Notes: a model not told the origin generated them from the sequence alone. A stretch of 50,500 bases of DNA from Actinomycetes bacterium (GCA_025356335.1 JANXUF010000117.1:1-50500); one strand, 5' to 3'. Numbered from the stretch's first letter, positions 33,861 through 42,960 are shown. A program made the numbers and translations.

Positions 33861-34985
33861 ATGGTTTCCGGGGATGAGGTGCGGCATCGCCTTTTGTATG
33901 TGGCGATCCTCGCTCGCAATCGGCTTCGGCGGGTCGCGTGGGCCGTACTGAGCCATGTGCCTACGCCGGCCTCTCGAGCGCTGCGCACCACGCGCCTCGC
34001 CGAGTCGGAGAACCCTGCCACTTCACCGTTGGCGTCGCAGCCTGGCGCGCGGGAGACCTACGCACTGCACCTCGCCGGAGCACTGGTCGTCGAGCCACAC
34101 AACGGATGGATCGTCGCTGGCCATACCCGTCTCATCGAGCGGTCGATCCCGTACCACGTGTGGACCTCCGCCATTCCGCATCTTCTGGCCAAGCCGTCGA
34201 TCGCCGCCGCCTTCGCTCGCCCGGCTCAGGATGTCGGACCTGTGGCGTCGCTGCGGATCGCCTGGGACGAAAACTACTATCACTTCTACAACGACGTCCT
34301 CGGCCGGCTGCGTCTCGTCGAGTCGGTCGTGCCACCGAACGTGCCCTTGCTGATCAGCGAGTCGATGGCTCGGCGACCGTATGTCAAGGTATGCATCGAG
34401 CGCGGGGTCTTTGGCAAGCGGGAGATCGTCGTACAGCCGACCCGGACGTATCTTCGATCCCCCGAGGTATACGTGGTCGACAAGCGCGCCGGAGATCGGG
34501 GCGACTGGGACTACTTCCTCGATCGCCTCGACGACCGCGGCCCCGGTGCCGGGAACCGCCGGGTGCTCCTCGTCCGTGCGCCTTCTCGGGGTCGTTCACT
34601 CACCAACGGCGACGAGGTGCAAGCCGTTTGTCGGGCTCGGGGTTTCGAGGTCGTCGACACCGATGGCTGGACGCTCGACGACCAGATCGAACTCTTCCGC
34701 GACGTCAGTCTCGTCGTTGGAGTACACGGTGCGGGGCTGAGCAATGTGGCCTTCCGGCGCGGCGGCGCGCTCCGCCTACTCGAGCTGATCCCGCCGGGCC
34801 CGTTCCCGCTGAGCTTCAACGCCGAGCACGAAACCGAGTCGGACTACGAGTCGCTCTGCCGCTACTTCGGATTTGACTATTCATCGCTCATCGGAACCAT
34901 CAAGGGACGGATCTACAAGCGATCGCAGAACTTCGCCGTCGACCCGCGTGTGCTGGCTGCAGCGCTCGACGACCTCGAAACCTGA
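33861..34985 (+). CDS. Glycosyltransferase family 61 (DUF563-type)
   Basis: 374 residues from ATG 33861; the frame is open 90 codons further upstream, but that part lacks protein-like composition. WDENYYHFYNDVLGRLRLVE (135-154) and VGVHGAGLSNVAFRRGG with LLELIPPG (about 290-315) are the two hallmark blocks of the family. Bacterial members lie in capsule and exopolysaccharide loci and are thought to be sugar transferases; plant members are xylosyl- and arabinosyltransferases. No membrane helices. A pentose donor would fit the GH51-like arabinosidase nearby, but this is only suggestive. Its stop is 74 bp before the next GT2. Confidence 0.83.
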   Translation: MVSGDEVRHRLLYVAILARNRLRRVAWAVLSHVPTPASRALRTTRLAESENPATSPLASQPGARETYALHLAGALVVEPHNGWIVAGHTRLIERSIPYHVWTSAIPHLLAKPSIAAAFARPAQDVGPVASLRIAWDENYYHFYNDVLGRLRLVESVVPPNVPLLISESMARRPYVKVCIERGVFGKREIVVQPTRTYLRSPEVYVVDKRAGDRGDWDYFLDRLDDRGPGAGNRRVLLVRAPSRGRSLTNGDEVQAVCRARGFEVVDTDGWTLDDQIELFRDVSLVVGVHGAGLSNVAFRRGGALRLLELIPPGPFPLSFNAEHETESDYESLCRYFGFDYSSLIGTIKGRIYKRSQNFAVDPRVLAAALDDLET

Positions 34986-35059
34986 TCGAGTCAGTGTCTG
35001 GCGGACTCCACAGCTGCCAGGTGGCCAAGTGCGACGGGGCGCACTTAGGATCTGAGGGC

Positions 35060-36031
35060 ATGGCGGTCCAACGATCACTCGAAGTCTCCGTTGTTGTCTG
35101 CACGCGCGATCGCGGATCGGAGATCGTTGGAACGGTTGAAAGTGTGATCGCCAACGGCTTCGCCGACTTCGAGCTGATCATCATCGATCAGAGCACCTCA
35201 GACGACACAAAGGACGCTGTTGAGCCGTTTCTGAGCGACGAGCGGGTTCGATATATACGCACGAACGAAACGGGTGTCAGTCGATCGAGAAACCGATCGC
35301 TCACCGAGGCTCGTTGCGAATTCGTCCTGAACACGGACGACGACTGCGTAGTTCCCTCAGACTGGATCGCAGAGAATGTTCGTGCGTTGGCAGCAGCACC
35401 CAAGGCGGCAATCGTGTTCGGTGACGTCATTGCCCCTGACGTCGAGGCGGGCAACTTCTACACGCCGCAGAGCCGGGCCCGATCTGACTTCGTCGTCCGC
35501 TCGATATGGAGTTGGAAGAGCACGGACGGGGCAAACGTGGGCATCGGTGCGTCCATGGCAATGCGCAAGTCGATGCTCACGGCGATCGGTGGGTTCGACA
35601 CCTGTCTCGGACCCGGGAGTCAACTCAAGAACGCGGAAGACACCGACATCAGCTTGCGAGCGGTGCTTGCCGGCCACGAACTCGTGCGGACTCGGGCGGT
35701 CCATGTCACCCACTTCGGCGCGCGCCATCACGACGACTACCGCCAGTTGATTCGCTTCACGATGCTCGGATTGGGAGCGGTCAACGGAAAAATGTTTCGA
35801 CGGCATCCCATTGCAGCTTCGTGGTACTTACTCGGTCTTGCGTGGAAAACGATCGTGCGCGTCACGATTGTCGATCTCGCTCATCTGCGGAAACCGCCTG
35901 TGCTGGGAAGAACCATCTATCTCGTCAAAGGACTCTCCATCGGACTCCGCAAGCCGCTGCAGCCCGGAGCCGCTTTGATATTCAAGGACACGACGGAGAT
36001 GCCTCAGGTGTTGCCCGTCCTCACTGGGTAA
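35060..36031 (+). CDS. Glycosyltransferase family 2
   Basis: 323 residues from ATG 35060 (AGGA 9 nt upstream); 22 further codons upstream are open but less likely. VSVVVCTRDRG (9-19) starts the GT-A fold, NTDDDCVVP (91-99) is the metal-binding DxD, and NAEDTDISLRAVLAG holds the ED pair with the catalytic base. The C-terminal 80 residues have hydrophobic segments (WYLLGLAWKTIVRVTIVDL) that may bind the membrane surface. Transfers a sugar from an NDP donor to the lipid-linked oligosaccharide. The last 11 bp overlap the convergent GH16 gene. Confidence 0.88.
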   Translation: MAVQRSLEVSVVVCTRDRGSEIVGTVESVIANGFADFELIIIDQSTSDDTKDAVEPFLSDERVRYIRTNETGVSRSRNRSLTEARCEFVLNTDDDCVVPSDWIAENVRALAAAPKAAIVFGDVIAPDVEAGNFYTPQSRARSDFVVRSIWSWKSTDGANVGIGASMAMRKSMLTAIGGFDTCLGPGSQLKNAEDTDISLRAVLAGHELVRTRAVHVTHFGARHHDDYRQLIRFTMLGLGAVNGKMFRRHPIAASWYLLGLAWKTIVRVTIVDLAHLRKPPVLGRTIYLVKGLSIGLRKPLQPGAALIFKDTTEMPQVLPVLTG

Positions 36032-37115
36032 TCCGGGCATAGTCCACGTCGAACGTCTGCGGGAACGAGGCCGGATCTGGATCTCCCCCACCCGCTCCCC
36101 CGATCGCGGTGTGGAGGACGAGATACATGGGCACGTCAGGCACATTCCCTTCGCCATTGATGGAATAGAGCCGACGATACCCTTTGCCATCTTCGGCATC
36201 CACGGACCATCGGAGTGAATTCCGTTTCCACTCGAGCCGGTAGACCATGAAGCGCGTGGTCGCATCGAATGGCAGTGGCTGAAAGTGGAGCCCGCCGGGG
36301 CGATTGAAATGAACGGTCGTGTTGACCTCCTCTCGCTTGCCTTGCCAGAACTCGGCAATGTCGATCTCGCACCATCCAGCATTCGGCCACTGGTGCCCCT
36401 GAACGTTCGCCGTGAAGGGCTGGCTCGCCTGCCATTCGAAACCCAACATCCATATCGCCGGCCACGTTCCGACGCCGCCCGGCGCCTTCGCTCGCACATC
36501 GACGGTGCCGTAGAGGAACGGTGGCGTCGCTTGCTGGATCTGGCCCGACGTGTACCGCAAGGTACGTGCGGGCTCCAGACTGTCTCCACAGGTTCGTGCT
36601 TCGAATTTGGAGACGATCTTGAGCATGCCGTCGGCCACGCTGACGTTGTGTGGAGCGACGCAGTTCACTTCGGCATTGGCCTGGTCACTCAAACGGTCGA
36701 AGACTGTCCACCGCGCAGGGTCGACGAACGTGCCGTCGAAGTCGTCGAAGAAGATGGTGCCCGGTGCCTGCGATGCTGCGGAGGTTCCCGAAACGGCTCC
36801 CGTAGAGGCGGTCGACCCGACGCCGCCTGCCGGGGCGGTATCGGTACGCGAGACGCTTCCGACCGGGTCGCCTGCGCTCGAAGCGCTTCCTACCGCAGCG
36901 GTGGCACTCGAAGCAGTTCCCGCTGCAGCGCTGGTACCCCGGACGGTTCCCGGCGTTGCGGAAACGACCGAGACGTTTTCCACCGACGAGTTCTCGCATC
37001 CGGCAACCCATACCGTCGCCGCTACCAGCAGCGAGCGGGTGATCAATGCGCGCCGATCAACTTCTCTCGACGGTCCTGCGGTGTCGAGCCGCTTGTCAGG
37101 CTGACCTGTGCTCAT
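36021..37115 (-). CDS. Secreted GH16-family glycosidase, lipoprotein
   Basis: 364 residues. Leader REVDRRALITRSLLVAATVW ends in lipobox VAGC (Cys40); the paired Arg suggests possible Tat export. A long Ala/Ser/Gly/Thr linker (45-118) follows. The catalytic domain (119-364) begins FFDDFDGTFVDPARW and has the complete GH16 motif EIDIAE (Glu250, Asp252, Glu255), so it should be active. GH16 enzymes cut beta-1,3/1,4-glucans, galactans and related polymers. A lyase or hydrolase inside an exopolysaccharide locus often processes the locus's own polymer. Divergent codon use was not obvious. Convergent overlap with the GT2 on the other strand. Confidence 0.9.
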   Translation of the reverse strand: MSTGQPDKRLDTAGPSREVDRRALITRSLLVAATVWVAGCENSSVENVSVVSATPGTVRGTSAAAGTASSATAAVGSASSAGDPVGSVSRTDTAPAGGVGSTASTGAVSGTSAASQAPGTIFFDDFDGTFVDPARWTVFDRLSDQANAEVNCVAPHNVSVADGMLKIVSKFEARTCGDSLEPARTLRYTSGQIQQATPPFLYGTVDVRAKAPGGVGTWPAIWMLGFEWQASQPFTANVQGHQWPNAGWCEIDIAEFWQGKREEVNTTVHFNRPGGLHFQPLPFDATTRFMVYRLEWKRNSLRWSVDAEDGKGYRRLYSINGEGNVPDVPMYLVLHTAIGGAGGGDPDPASFPQTFDVDYARITQ

Positions 37116-37145
37116 CTGCCTCCTGTGTTCGCGACCGCCGGAGTC

Positions 37146-38141
37146 TCAAGCCCGCTGAAAGACTTCGTTGTGCGCTTTCTTGATCAATGCGCTCGGCGAG
37201 CCGAGCAGACTCAGTCCGGCTTTCATGACGCCCTTCGCAAGCAGGGTGGGCCGAATCTCGACGCCGATATCGCCGAGGTGTTTGCGCTGGAACTCCCAGA
37301 AACCCTTCTTCTTGCTGAAGCGAATTGCGTCCTTGAGCCACTGCTCTCCGAGACCCCTGTACATATCCGTTGTAACCTCGCCGTAGCGCGCTTCGAATTC
37401 CTGGCCGGTGAGAAATTCGCGACCGTACTGCTCCATCATCAGATAGTGCAGCAGTGGCCATGAGTTGAAGTGACTGGCAGTGTCGGTGACAGTTTCTGGC
37501 TGATAGCGGCTGAAGGTGAGTACCTGGTGCACGAAGCCGAAATCGGCGTCCTGAAGGATTCGGAAGGCGATGTCCACGTCCATGAAAAAGCGATTCTCCG
37601 GGAAGAACGAAGGCGCCCGGTCGCGCACCACTTTGGCGCTGTACATGACCGTCGACTGAGCTCCGAACGGATACGCCGTTCCGAGGAGTTGCCATCTACA
37701 CGGCTGCGTTCCCGGGAACGAGGACTGTTCCACCGGCACACCGAAGCAGTCTGGCTGATCCCCGATCAATCGATAGGCGCCAACGAGCGCGATGCGCGGA
37801 TTCGCCTCGGCAACATCGATCATCCGAACGAGGCACTCGGGATACATCCAATCGTCGGAGAGCAACATCTTGCAGTACTTCGACCGACCGGAGATCTCGC
37901 GAAGGGCGAAGTTGAAGTTCTTAGCCTGCGGTGAGAACTCGGGCGGGCTGACGACGCGGATGCGAACGTCCTTCGACGCATAATCGGCCGCAATCTCTCC
38001 GGAGCGATCGGTGCTGTGATTGTTGCAGATGATGTACTCGAAGTTCTGGTGAGACTGCGACAGGACGCTTCTGATGCACTCCTCGAGGTACGGCTCGTCG
38101 TTGTAGACAGGCGTGACCACACTGACGAACGGATCGGTCAT
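37146..38141 (-). CDS. Glycosyltransferase family 2
   Basis: 331 residues. VSVVTPVYNDEPYLEECIRS at the N-terminus, ICNNHSTDRSGEIA for nucleotide binding and MLLSDDWMYPE with the DD pair are clear GT2 features; FFMDVDIAFRILQ is at the position of the catalytic ED region. About 100 further residues are helical (WLKDAIRFSKKKGFWEFQRK). Soluble GT without membrane helices. Start ATG overlaps the stop of the upstream gene (ATGA), so it is translated together with the duplicated-domain protein at 38138. Confidence 0.88.
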   Translation of the reverse strand: MTDPFVSVVTPVYNDEPYLEECIRSVLSQSHQNFEYIICNNHSTDRSGEIAADYASKDVRIRVVSPPEFSPQAKNFNFALREISGRSKYCKMLLSDDWMYPECLVRMIDVAEANPRIALVGAYRLIGDQPDCFGVPVEQSSFPGTQPCRWQLLGTAYPFGAQSTVMYSAKVVRDRAPSFFPENRFFMDVDIAFRILQDADFGFVHQVLTFSRYQPETVTDTASHFNSWPLLHYLMMEQYGREFLTGQEFEARYGEVTTDMYRGLGEQWLKDAIRFSKKKGFWEFQRKHLGDIGVEIRPTLLAKGVMKAGLSLLGSPSALIKKAHNEVFQRA

Positions 38142-39421
38142 CGAATGCTCTGCGGTCCCTTTGGCAAAGGATGTGGTTCCAACCAGATCTCACGCCAGAA
38201 GAAGAACTCGTTCTGAGGAGTCAGGACGGTTCCGCCGTTGGCGTTTGCCCCTTCGAGAAGGATGCTCGGCAACGTGAAGTTCAGGAGTTCGCCTGTGCGC
38301 TCATCTACGATACGGTTCACGCGCGCTGCAACCCGATAACTGCCGCCACAGCAGAACAGCATGTCGTTGCCGAACTCCATGCCACGATTGCGGAGCTTGC
38401 GATTCAGGGTTGATTCGATCTCGCGCTTGGACTTGACGCGAACCAGTTGTCCAGGCTGTACGCCGAGTGCCTGATGTGGCGAGACGTCGCTGTCCGTCGG
38501 CTTGATGACCGGCCAGGGCGCGCCCCCGAGCCGCCAGTTGATGCCGTTGAAGAGCCTGACGCCGAGGGTGGCGACGAGCGGGACGAACCGGACATTACCT
38601 CGCACCAGATCTCGCCAGTAGTGCAGGGTATCCCGGTGAGACATCTGCGTGGACGAACGGATGATTTCGGTCATCTGGCACACGTAGCGATGCTGGCTAT
38701 CGACCGAGACCTGGGTGTGGGCAATCAGATCGAGTCGATTCTTGTCGTCAGACGTCGACGTCACGGGCGCGCCGGGCGGGGTCAACCATGCCTCCTTCCA
38801 GATCAATTCGCATGCCGACTGGCAACCCCCGTGACCCTGCCCGTCACACCTCAGCGTCTTGAGGAGCACGGCGTCGTGCATTCTGCGTATCCCGGTGCCG
38901 TGGGCATACTCCCAGACCTTGTCGACCCGACGATGAACCCTGAAGCGGTGCCCGCAGTACACAGCCATCTCCGGCATGAACGGCATCCCGTCCAGACAGC
39001 CTCGTTCGTCGAGCGTTGCGAAGATCTCCGGAAGGCTTCGGACTTCGACAAGCTCGCCGGGACGCAACGGTGCCCGCGGTCTGATGGAATGCCGGATCCC
39101 CGCCCTCACCGGACTGATGATCCGTTCGCGCGGTCGGGCGGGAGAGTATGGCACCCCGCGTTCTTCACACGAGTCTCGATACAGGACGGTGATGCCCCCG
39201 ACTGCGACGAGGGCTACAAATGCGATGAGCGCACCGAGCACAGCGGACATCAACACGATCGCCAGCCAAAAGCCCCAGGCGGGCATGCCAAGGCGCACGC
39301 TGTGCCAGTGAAACCCTCCAACGAACATGGCGGTTGAGACAAGGATGACGACCAGGACGCAAACGGCCAGTGCCGTCGTTTTAACGAAACTACGGCGGTG
39401 AGCACTACGCGTCGTTCCCAT
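38138..39421 (-). CDS. Membrane protein with a duplicated Cys-containing domain of unknown function
   Basis: 427 residues. Two membrane helices (about 15-35 and 50-80) are followed by two copies of one domain. Copy 1 (119-213) has PGELVEVRSLPEIFATLDE, GMPFMPEMAVYCG, RVHRRVDK and IWKEAWL. Copy 2 (321-414) has PGQLVRVKSKREIESTLN, GMEFGNDMLFCCG, RVAARVNR and FWREIWL. Copy 1 carries Cys142, Cys156, Cys192, Cys200 and Cys204, of which RCDGQGHGGCQSAC looks metal-binding; copy 2 keeps only Cys357 and Cys358. I recall uncharacterised proteins of this kind near glycosyltransferases but can give no function. It overlaps the GT2 gene, so a role in that glycan step is plausible. Confidence 0.8.
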   Translation of the reverse strand: MGTTRSAHRRSFVKTTALAVCVLVVILVSTAMFVGGFHWHSVRLGMPAWGFWLAIVLMSAVLGALIAFVALVAVGGITVLYRDSCEERGVPYSPARPRERIISPVRAGIRHSIRPRAPLRPGELVEVRSLPEIFATLDERGCLDGMPFMPEMAVYCGHRFRVHRRVDKVWEYAHGTGIRRMHDAVLLKTLRCDGQGHGGCQSACELIWKEAWLTPPGAPVTSTSDDKNRLDLIAHTQVSVDSQHRYVCQMTEIIRSSTQMSHRDTLHYWRDLVRGNVRFVPLVATLGVRLFNGINWRLGGAPWPVIKPTDSDVSPHQALGVQPGQLVRVKSKREIESTLNRKLRNRGMEFGNDMLFCCGGSYRVAARVNRIVDERTGELLNFTLPSILLEGANANGGTVLTPQNEFFFWREIWLEPHPLPKGPQSIR

Positions 39422-39764
39422 GTGTCCCTGTTTGTTTCATCGGCGATGACTGTGCATATGCATCGAACCGCTCCTCGTAGTGGAGCCTGCCCAGTTCCGA
39501 TAGATTATCCAAGCTTGGCTTTCAGCAACGATTCCTACGAGTTCGTCCCACCTGCGGATCAATTGGATCGGCATCTCTTTGTCAATTCAATGCCCCTTGC
39601 GGGCGGTGAGTATGAGTTCCTCGTGCTTCGTCGGCTGATTGCTGTTTGCGACCGAGCCGATGAGTAATCTCTCTGAGGGCTCAGCGCTGTGGGGATCGAC
39701 AGCACGCGAACAGAGAAGGACGCCGAAGGATGGGCATTCGAGGCACGGAGGTCGGCGGCACACG
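39422..39764. other. 343-bp upstream region of the CDP-sugar operon
   Basis: Divergent region between the duplicated-domain gene (-) and the aminotransferase (+). It is richer in A+T than its surroundings near 39500-39600 (for example around CGATAGATTATCC), as expected for promoters. A short frame at 39398-39667 (89 codons) is open, but I do not trust it: it has no good ribosome-binding site and overlaps the start of the minus-strand gene. Confidence 0.4.
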
Positions 39765-40910
39765 ATGACGCAGGAAAGAATTCCGGTCGCAGGGCCGTGG
39801 GTCACCGAGCTCGAGGCACAGTACGTCGCCGACGCTGCGAGAGACGACTGGTATCAGCGGGCGGGACAGTCGGTCGGTCAGTTCGAGGGCGAATTTGCGG
39901 CGTACCTCGGCATGCGCCACGCGGCGGCCGTTCCGCATTGCACGTCTGCGCTCCACCTGGCGATGCTTGCCCTCGGCATCGGGCCAGGCGATGAGGTAAT
40001 CGTTCCGGAGGCGACGTGGGTGGCGTCGGCCGCGCCGATCGTCTATCTCGACGCGACGCCGGTATTCGCCGATATCGAGACGGACACATGGTGTCTGTCG
40101 GCCGAGTCGCTGGCGGCACGCATCACTCCAAAGACCAAAGCCATTGTGACCGTGGATCTTTATGGTGCGACACCGGACATGGATGCCATCGTCTCCATCG
40201 CCGAGGACGCAGGTATCCCGATCCTCGAGGACGCCGCTCAGGCGATCGGAACGAAGTGGCGCGGACAGGCCGCCGGCACTTTCGGCGCAGTCGCAACATT
40301 CAGCTTCCACGGCACGAAGACGATGACGACCGGGGAGGGTGGCATGCTCGTAACCGACGACGACGACCTCTTCAGCCGGGTGTCGCGTCTGCGTGACCAC
40401 GGTCGGAAGCCGACAGACTTCAAATTCTTCGTGACGGACGAGATCGGTTACAAGTATCGGATGAGCAGCCTGCAGGCGGCGTTCGGCCGGGCGCAGCTGC
40501 TTCGCATCGATGAGCTGCTCGACAAGAAGCGGCAGATCTTCCAGTGGTACGAGGATCGGCTGTCGGGCATGCCCGGCATCGAACTGAACGCCAGGCGCAA
40601 CAATGTGGACAATACGTTCTGGATGGTCAACATCGTCGTGGACTCGTCCTATGGGCTGGGCACGAGGGACCTGATGCAACGCTTCGACGACGAGCTGATC
40701 GACACCCGGCCGTTCTTCCCCCCGCTGAGCGCGCTGCCGGCACTCGCCAGGTTTGGCGACGGCGCTGCAGCGTTGAACCCCGTTGCCTACGACCTGGCTT
40801 CACGCTCGATCAACCTGCCGTCTGCGCTCATCCTCAGCGAGAACCAGGTCGACAGGGTCTGCCGTACCCTGGTCTCGATCCTCGACCACGCTCGGGCTGC
40901 GACCGTATGA
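39765..40910 (+). CDS. DegT/DnrJ/EryC1-type sugar aminotransferase
   Basis: 381 residues from ATG 39765; the frame is open 42 codons upstream without support. PLP-fold motifs: CTSALHLAMLALGIGPGDEV (59-78), LEDAAQAIG (154-162, Asp156 contacts the pyridine N) and FHGTKTMTTGEGGML (181-195) with Lys185 as the Schiff-base lysine, so it should be an aminotransferase and not a ColD-type dehydrase with His. Makes an amino sugar from an NDP-keto-sugar using glutamate. ATG of the cytidylyltransferase overlaps its stop (ATGA), which suggests the substrate is CDP-linked. Specificity (C3 or C4) cannot be read. Confidence 0.9.
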   Translation: MTQERIPVAGPWVTELEAQYVADAARDDWYQRAGQSVGQFEGEFAAYLGMRHAAAVPHCTSALHLAMLALGIGPGDEVIVPEATWVASAAPIVYLDATPVFADIETDTWCLSAESLAARITPKTKAIVTVDLYGATPDMDAIVSIAEDAGIPILEDAAQAIGTKWRGQAAGTFGAVATFSFHGTKTMTTGEGGMLVTDDDDLFSRVSRLRDHGRKPTDFKFFVTDEIGYKYRMSSLQAAFGRAQLLRIDELLDKKRQIFQWYEDRLSGMPGIELNARRNNVDNTFWMVNIVVDSSYGLGTRDLMQRFDDELIDTRPFFPPLSALPALARFGDGAAALNPVAYDLASRSINLPSALILSENQVDRVCRTLVSILDHARAATV

Positions 40911-41686
40911 AAGCGGTGATCCTCGCCGGCGGCCGCGGCACCCGCATCAGCGAGGAGTCCCAGAGCCGCCCCAAGCCGATGGTCGAGATCGGTGGGCGCC
41001 CGATCCTGTGGCACATCATGAAGATCTATGGCGCTGCGGGCGTCAACGAGTTCATCGTGTTGCTCGGTTACAAGGGGTACATGATCAAGGAGTACTTCGC
41101 CAACTACTTCCTGCACACATCCGACGTGACCATCAACCTCACCTCGGGGTCGATGGAGATCCACAAGACGCACTCGGAGCCGTGGACGGTCACCCTGCTC
41201 GACACCGGCGAGGAGACGATGACCGGTGGCCGCCTGCTGCGGGCCAAGTCCTACCTTGGCGACGAGACGTTCCTCTTCACATATGGTGACGGCATCACCG
41301 ACCTCGACGTCCAGAGCGTCATCGATTTCCACGAGCGAGGCAGCACTCTCGCAACCGTAACGGCCGTTCAGCCACCCGGGCGTTACGGCACGCTGGCGAT
41401 CGCCGACGACTCTCGAGCACAGTTTCAAGAAAAGCCGCAGGGAAGCAATGGCTGGGTGAACGGCGGATACTTCGTCGCCTCCCCGAAGATCCTCGACTAC
41501 ATCGACGGCGACGACACGGTCTTCGAGCGCCAGCCACTGGAACGCCTCGCAACCGATGGCCAACTTGCGGCATTTCAGCATCCAGGCTTTTGGCACGGAA
41601 TGGACACGCTGTGGGACAAGATCTATCTCGACAGCCTCTGGGAACGCGGAACCGCGCCATGGAAAATCTGGAAGGACGAACACTGA
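40907..41686 (+). CDS. rfbF: Glucose-1-phosphate cytidylyltransferase
   Basis: 259 residues. KAVILAGGRGTRISEESQSR at the start is the nucleotide-binding signature; RPKPMVEIGGRPILWHIMKI and YKGYMIKEYFANYFLH are as in RfbF/DdhA, and FLFTYGDGITDLD holds the metal-binding Asp. Makes CDP-glucose from CTP and glucose 1-phosphate, the first step to CDP-linked 3,6-dideoxy and branched sugars. The next step, CDP-glucose 4,6-dehydratase (RfbG), is not in the window. The gene is sandwiched between an aminotransferase and a sugar C-methyltransferase with overlapping codons on both sides (ATGA and TGATG). Confidence 0.93.
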   Translation: MKAVILAGGRGTRISEESQSRPKPMVEIGGRPILWHIMKIYGAAGVNEFIVLLGYKGYMIKEYFANYFLHTSDVTINLTSGSMEIHKTHSEPWTVTLLDTGEETMTGGRLLRAKSYLGDETFLFTYGDGITDLDVQSVIDFHERGSTLATVTAVQPPGRYGTLAIADDSRAQFQEKPQGSNGWVNGGYFVASPKILDYIDGDDTVFERQPLERLATDGQLAAFQHPGFWHGMDTLWDKIYLDSLWERGTAPWKIWKDEH

Positions 41687-42927
41687 TGGAACCGATCACC
41701 ACGCCGTGCAGGCACTGTGGAACCCTCCTTGTCGATTCGTTCTGCGACCTCGGTATGTCGCCCTTGGCGAACTCGTACATCGAACCAGAGAATCTCGATC
41801 GCCGTGAGAGCTTCTATCCGTTGCACGCCTATGTCTGCTCGAACTGCCTGCTCGTACAACTCGCAGAATTCGAGTCGCCAGAGTTCATCTTCAGCGACTA
41901 TGCCTATTTCTCCTCCTTCTCGACCAGCTGGCTTGAGCACGCGCGCGTCTATGTCGAGGCTATGATTGGCCGTTTTTCCTTCGACGGGTCGAGCAAGGTG
42001 TTGGAGATCGCCAGCAACGACGGCTACCTTCTGCAGAACTTCGTCGCCGCCAAGGTGCCGGTGCTCGGCATCGAACCTGCGGCGAACGTCGCCGTTGTCG
42101 CCCGAGAACGCGGCATCGATACCCAGGTGGGGTTCTTCGGCGCCGAACTGGCGCAGACGCTCGCGGATTCCGGCAGGACGTTCGATCTGATCATCGGCAA
42201 CAACGTCCTCGCTCACGTCCCGAACCTTAACGACTTCGTCGCCGGCATGGCGATCGCCCTGGCCGAGGACGGCATCATCACGATGGAGTTCCCACATCTG
42301 CTGCAGCTGATGCTCCACAATCAGTTCGACACCATTTACCACGAGCACTTCTCGTACTTCTCGTTCCTGACGGTTTCGGCGGTCTTCGTCCGCCACGGAC
42401 TGAAAATGTTCGACGTCGACCAACTTCCGACCCATGGCGGCTCGCTCCGAATCTACGCTTGCCACGCCGGCGACACGACCCACGCCGAAACCCCGCGCGT
42501 CGCTGCGTTACGGCAGACCGAGACCGAGGCCGGCCTGCACACGCTCGACGGCTACGTCTCCTTCGGCGAACAGGTCCGCGCCACCAAGCGTGCTCTGCTG
42601 ATGTTCCTGATCGAGGCCAAAGAGGCTGGGCGCTCCATTGCTGCATACGGGGCTCCCGCCAAGGGGAACACGTTGCTCAACTATTGCGGAGTCGGTACCG
42701 ATTTCATCGACTTCACTGTCGACCGCAGTCCGCACAAACAGAACCGCTCACTGCCGGGGACCCACATCCCGATCCACGAGCCCGACCACATTCGCGCCGC
42801 CAAGCCCGACTTTCTGCTGATCCTGCCGTGGAACCTTCGCGACGAAGTCATGTCCGACATGGCGTACATCAGCGAGTGGGGCGGCAAGTTCGTGCTCCCG
42901 ATTCCGACGGTGTCGGTCGTCCCCTGA
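41686..42927 (+). CDS. NDP-sugar C-methyltransferase (SAM-dependent, three-part Methyltransf_13/12/14 type)
   Basis: 413 residues. N-terminal zinc site: Cys8 and Cys11 (CRHC) with Cys51 and Cys54 (CSNC). The SAM domain has VLEIASNDGYLLQNF (105-119) and GNNVLAHVPNLNDFV; IYHEHFSYFSF is the conserved substrate-binding segment. The C-terminal domain includes AAYGAPAKGNTLLNYC and NRSLPGTHIPI. This architecture is that of TylC3/NovU-like enzymes, which add a branching methyl at C3 or C5 of a 4-keto sugar. Start ATG shares one base with the cytidylyltransferase stop. Together with the two genes before it, it points to a CDP-linked branched amino sugar. Confidence 0.92.
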   Translation: MEPITTPCRHCGTLLVDSFCDLGMSPLANSYIEPENLDRRESFYPLHAYVCSNCLLVQLAEFESPEFIFSDYAYFSSFSTSWLEHARVYVEAMIGRFSFDGSSKVLEIASNDGYLLQNFVAAKVPVLGIEPAANVAVVARERGIDTQVGFFGAELAQTLADSGRTFDLIIGNNVLAHVPNLNDFVAGMAIALAEDGIITMEFPHLLQLMLHNQFDTIYHEHFSYFSFLTVSAVFVRHGLKMFDVDQLPTHGGSLRIYACHAGDTTHAETPRVAALRQTETEAGLHTLDGYVSFGEQVRATKRALLMFLIEAKEAGRSIAAYGAPAKGNTLLNYCGVGTDFIDFTVDRSPHKQNRSLPGTHIPIHEPDHIRAAKPDFLLILPWNLRDEVMSDMAYISEWGGKFVLPIPTVSVVP

Positions 42928-42960
42928 AGGCGGACGGCAGCACTCAGTCCCGCAGCAGTC

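Noticed and set aside
39398..39667. An 89-codon plus-strand frame between divergent genes
   Set aside because: No ribosome-binding site, overlap with the start of the minus-strand gene and no recognisable motif; left as upstream region.
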